From Magnetococcales bacterium (GTDB lineage Bacteria > Pseudomonadota > Magnetococcia > Magnetococcales > Magnetaquicoccaceae), in NCBI GenBank assembly GCA_015231775.1, contig JADGAY010000007.1, positions 1 to 42,809 on the forward strand: DNA of 42,809 bases. The letters run 5' to 3'. Below are positions 40,285 to 42,809 of this stretch, piece by piece (positions within the stretch are counted from its first letter, which is position 1; every line of letters begins with the position of its first letter). The position numbers and the translations under genes are program-made. Under the pieces are notes generated by a model that saw only the letters and a program-made list of their open reading frames with translations, made no database searches and was not told where the DNA came from.

Positions 40285-41157
40285 TCATCCAGGCAGTCGA
40301 TAGATGGTGGGCGCGGCCTGGACCACCGGAACCTTGAGGTTGTTCAAGGTTTCGGAGTGGCCGACGAACAGATAGCCGCCCGGTGACAGATAGCGGCAGA
40401 ACTTGTTGATGAGCCGCTCCTGGGTGGGACGGTCGAAGTAGATGATGACGTTGCGGCAGAAGACCACATCCATCTTTTCGCGCAGGCCGAAATCCGCATC
40501 CATGAAGTTCAAACGCCGGAAGTTGACCATGGCGCGGATCTCCGGGGCGATGCGCACCAGTTTTTTGGTGGGATCCTTGCTTTTGAGGAGATATTTGCGT
40601 TTCAGGGTCAAAGGGACCGGCCCCACCTTGTCCATGTCGTAAACGGCGTCCGAGGCGCTGCGCAGCACCCGGCTGGAGATGTCGGTGGCCAGGATGCGGG
40701 CCTTGAAGTTGATGCCCGGATAGTGCTGGGCGAACTCCTTGAGCACCATGGCCAGGGTATAGGGCTCCTCGCCGGTGGAGCAGCCGGCGCTCCAGATCAT
40801 CAGTTCGCGGCGCACGCCGGCCCCCGAGGTTTTGATCAGTTCCGGCAGGACATTCTGGGCCAGATATTCGAAATGACCCGGCTCGCGGAAGAAGTCGGTC
40901 TTGTTGGTGGTCACGATGTCGATGAACTGGATCAACTCCTCGCCGGAGTGTTCCGGGTCGAGCACCCAGTCGATGTACTCCTTGAAGGAGTGCAGACCCA
41001 CCTGACGGAGCCGTTTCTGGATCCGGGCGGTGAGCATGGTTTTTTTGCTGGGCGGCATCATGATGCCGCATTGTGTGTAGATGAAATCGCTCAGACGTTG
41101 GAAGTCCTTGTCCGAGATCCCGCCGTGCGGGTCGTGATCAGCACCAAAGGCATTCAT
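40285..41157 (-). CDS. cheR: Chemotaxis protein methyltransferase CheR
   Basis: A 290-residue SAM-dependent methyltransferase that methylates glutamates on chemoreceptors. The N-terminal helical domain (DFQRLSDFIYTQCGI, ARIQKRLRQ) is followed by the catalytic domain with TTNKTDFFREPGHFEYL, WSAGCSTGEEPYTLAM (SAM loop), ILATDISSRVL and FCRNVIIYFD. The NKTDFFRE motif is typical. It follows cheB by 46 bp in the same operon. No pentapeptide tether is seen at the chemoreceptor end, as expected for a CZB-tailed receptor. Confidence 0.96.
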   Translation of the reverse strand: MNAFGADHDPHGGISDKDFQRLSDFIYTQCGIMMPPSKKTMLTARIQKRLRQVGLHSFKEYIDWVLDPEHSGEELIQFIDIVTTNKTDFFREPGHFEYLAQNVLPELIKTSGAGVRRELMIWSAGCSTGEEPYTLAMVLKEFAQHYPGINFKARILATDISSRVLRSASDAVYDMDKVGPVPLTLKRKYLLKSKDPTKKLVRIAPEIRAMVNFRRLNFMDADFGLREKMDVVFCRNVIIYFDRPTQERLINKFCRYLSPGGYLFVGHSETLNNLKVPVVQAAPTIYRLPG

Positions 41158-41203
41158 GTGACTCGTAATCCCGTATTAAATCCTCGACACTCGATCCTTG
41201 ACG

Positions 41204-42313
41204 TCACATTCCGCACAGGCGCAACACTTCGGCGGCGATCTTGTCGAGGGGCTTGATCAGATCCACGCCACCGTGCTTGATCGCCTCCTTGGGCATGCCG
41301 AAGACCACGCAGGACTGTTCGTCCTGGGCCACGGTGGAGGCCCCGGCGGTCTTCATCTCCAGCATGCCCTTGGCGCCGTCGTCGCCCATGCCGGTCATGA
41401 TCACGCCGACGCAGTTCTTGCCGCCGTAGCGGGAGGCGGAACGGAACAGCACATCCACCGATGGCCGATGCCGGCTGACCAGGGGGCCGTCGCGCACCTC
41501 CACATAATAGCGCGCGCCGCTGCGTTTGAGCATGGTGTGTTTGTTGCCCGGCGCGATCAGGGCCCGACCGCGCACCACGGAGTCGTTGTCCGCGGCCTCC
41601 TTGACGGTGATCTCGCACAGGGTGTTGAGTCGGTCCGCGAAGGCGCGGGTGAAGTTTTCCGGCATGTGTTGCACGATGACGATGCCGGGGGCGTTGGCCG
41701 GCATGGCTTCCAGAAAGATCCGCAACGCCTCGGTGCCGCCGGTGGAGGCCCCGACGATGATGATCTTTTCGGTGGTCTGACTCATGGCCCGGGAACCCGG
41801 ATCCACGGGGGGCAGCATGGCATCGGCGGTGAGTTTGGGTTGAATCTTGTTGGGGATCGAACCGGCGCTGGCGCGCGGGGAGAGGAGGCGGTTCTTGACG
41901 TTGGTGGAGGCGGCGGCCTTGACCGCGTCACAGATGCGGATGCGCGACTCCTCCAGAAACTCCTTGGTGCCCATGCGCGGCTTGGTGATGATCTCCACCG
42001 CGCCGTACTCCAGGGCGCGCAGAGCGGTTTCCGTCCCCTCGCCGGTCAATGAGGAGCACATCACCACTGGAATCGGATGCTGGGTCATGATTTTTTTCAG
42101 GAAGGTGATGCCGTCCATGCGCGGCATCTCGACATCCAGCGTGATGACATCCGGAACCAGGGTCTTGAGTTTTTCGGCGGCCACGAATGGATCCTGGGCC
42201 TGTCCGACGACCTGGATCTCCGGGTCGGATTCGAGTACGGCGGTCAGGGTTTGACGCACGACCGCGGAATCATCCACGACGAGAACGGTGACGGGTTTCT
42301 TGGCGGCACACAT
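41204..42313 (-). CDS. cheB: Chemotaxis protein-glutamate methylesterase/deamidase CheB
   Basis: A 369-residue protein with an N-terminal receiver domain ([10 protein letters not shown]60 in [16 protein letters not shown]) and a C-terminal methylesterase domain. The catalytic triad is S190 (GASTGG), H216 (QHMPENF) and D312 (MGDDGA), with the family's usual 26- and 96-residue spacing. When phosphorylated by CheA it removes methyl groups from receptors and gives adaptation. GGAGG is seven bases before the ATG. No cheA or cheW gene is in the window, so the core kinase must be elsewhere. Confidence 0.97.
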   Translation of the reverse strand: MCAAKKPVTVLVVDDSAVVRQTLTAVLESDPEIQVVGQAQDPFVAAEKLKTLVPDVITLDVEMPRMDGITFLKKIMTQHPIPVVMCSSLTGEGTETALRALEYGAVEIITKPRMGTKEFLEESRIRICDAVKAAASTNVKNRLLSPRASAGSIPNKIQPKLTADAMLPPVDPGSRAMSQTTEKIIIVGASTGGTEALRIFLEAMPANAPGIVIVQHMPENFTRAFADRLNTLCEITVKEAADNDSVVRGRALIAPGNKHTMLKRSGARYYVEVRDGPLVSRHRPSVDVLFRSASRYGGKNCVGVIMTGMGDDGAKGMLEMKTAGASTVAQDEQSCVVFGMPKEAIKHGGVDLIKPLDKIAAEVLRLCGM

Positions 42314-42521
42314 GGCAGGGCCTCCGATGGATTCATGGGGATTCGCGCTCCCCCCATACCCTTTCCCGGCAAAACACCTGGCGTGTTGTCTCCCGCCAGG
42401 ATGATCTCATGGGTAAGCAGGGGTAAACCGGGTCATTATGTTCGATGGGAAGGGAAACGTCAATACAATGGGAGCGAAGGCCAACCAAGGATGGATGAAA
42501 TCGTCACGTCGGCCATGAATC

Positions 42522-42562
42522 TCCTGGCCATGGAGGGTCCGAAGTGGGCTCCATGGCCAGGA
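42522..42562. repeat. Perfect 13-bp inverted repeat in the gap after the bacteriohemerythrin gene
   Basis: Arms TCCTGGCCATGGA (42522-42534) and TCCATGGCCAGGA (42550-42562) are exact reverse complements around a 15-base loop. It follows the bacteriohemerythrin stop on the minus strand by about 50 bases and can act as its terminator, although no T-run follows. Confidence 0.55.
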
Positions 42563-42611
42563 ATAAAGGGGGGGGTTGGCTTGAAGGCCTGCCGAGCGGG
42601 GGGGCAAGGGG

Positions 42612-42809
42612 TCAGATGACCCCTTTTTCCTTGAAATAGCGCACATAGCGCATATCCGTGCCCAGGATGTGGTGGATAAGCCACGATTTGGCCATGGTCA
42701 AAAGATCCATCGGCGCGGCGAAGTCCCCCTCCTGGAATTTTTTCATCAAGTCGCTCACCTCGTTCAAGAGCTTGACGTGCTTCTCCTTGTGGGCCGGGGT
42801 CTCGGGATA
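42612..42809 (-). CDS. Bacteriohemerythrin, C-terminal fragment; 5' end outside the window
   Basis: The last 65 residues are visible. They read YPETPAHKEKHVKLL at the edge, then a helix ending WLIHHILGTDMRYVRYFKEKG. The H-x-x-x-H (HKEKH) and W-L-x-x-H-I-x-x-x-D pattern supplies His and Asp ligands of the di-iron centre of hemerythrins. Bacterial members bind oxygen and deliver or sense it, and are frequent in microaerophilic and magnetotactic bacteria. It lies just upstream of cheB on the same strand, which suggests a link to aerotaxis (inference). Confidence 0.85.
   Translation of the reverse strand, partial: YPETPAHKEKHVKLLNEVSDLMKKFQEGDFAAPMDLLTMAKSWLIHHILGTDMRYVRYFKEKGVI

Overview
This window is a GC-rich bacterial chromosome segment from a motile, Gram-negative, signalling-rich proteobacterium. 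The Gram-negative call rests on a lipoprotein RND adaptor plus an inner-membrane RND pump and on a periplasmic di-heme peroxidase. The mix suggests a free-living aquatic or sediment microaerophile: five multidomain hybrid histidine kinases, an HD-GYP regulator, a chemoreceptor with a zinc-binding tail, CheB/CheR, bacteriohemerythrin, and a short flagellin under a FliA-like promoter. The overall style recalls magnetotactic cocci (Magnetococcia/Alphaproteobacteria), but that is an impression from protein style and not a demonstrated placement. No rRNA, tRNA, CRISPR array or insertion sequence was seen.

Layout. 1-6836 (+): the end of a hybrid kinase with an Hpt domain, an HD-GYP response regulator, a di-heme cytochrome c peroxidase and a second Hpt-bearing hybrid kinase; the last three overlap and look translationally coupled. 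6996-10791 (+): a STAS-domain protein, ComF, glutaredoxin 3, a Nit-type amidohydrolase and an acyl-CoA synthetase. 10844-17336 (+): an RND adaptor lipoprotein and an RND permease, separated by a two-gene module made of an AAA ATPase and an HNH-like protein whose reading frame is broken. 17439-21421 (-): a PhnD-like binding protein, a two-receiver hybrid kinase and a small Cys-containing protein. 21673-25188 (-): a Sir2 deacylase, prolyl-tRNA synthetase and GTP cyclohydrolase FolE2. 25399-27099 (+): NAD kinase and a membrane protein.

27241-28968: a small helical protein gene (-) and flagellin (+), separated by a 650-bp AT-rich region with two divergent FliA-type promoters, a perfect 17-bp inverted repeat and several copies of an 8-bp motif. 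29031-30299 (-): a glycosyltransferase. 30828-37560 (+): a YqaA-like membrane protein, then two coupled hybrid kinases with PocR and CHASE sensor domains. 37557-42809 (-): a Cache/HAMP/CZB chemoreceptor, CheR, CheB and the end of a bacteriohemerythrin gene.

How it works together (inference): most of the window senses the environment and feeds motility and lifestyle decisions, through phosphorelays (REC-Hpt kinases), c-di-GMP turnover (HD-GYP), chemotactic adaptation (MCP/CheR/CheB) and flagellin output. Housekeeping genes sit between these blocks. The points most worth a second look are the ATPase/HNH-like insertion inside the RND pump locus, the peroxidase-kinase coupling, and the structured region upstream of flagellin.
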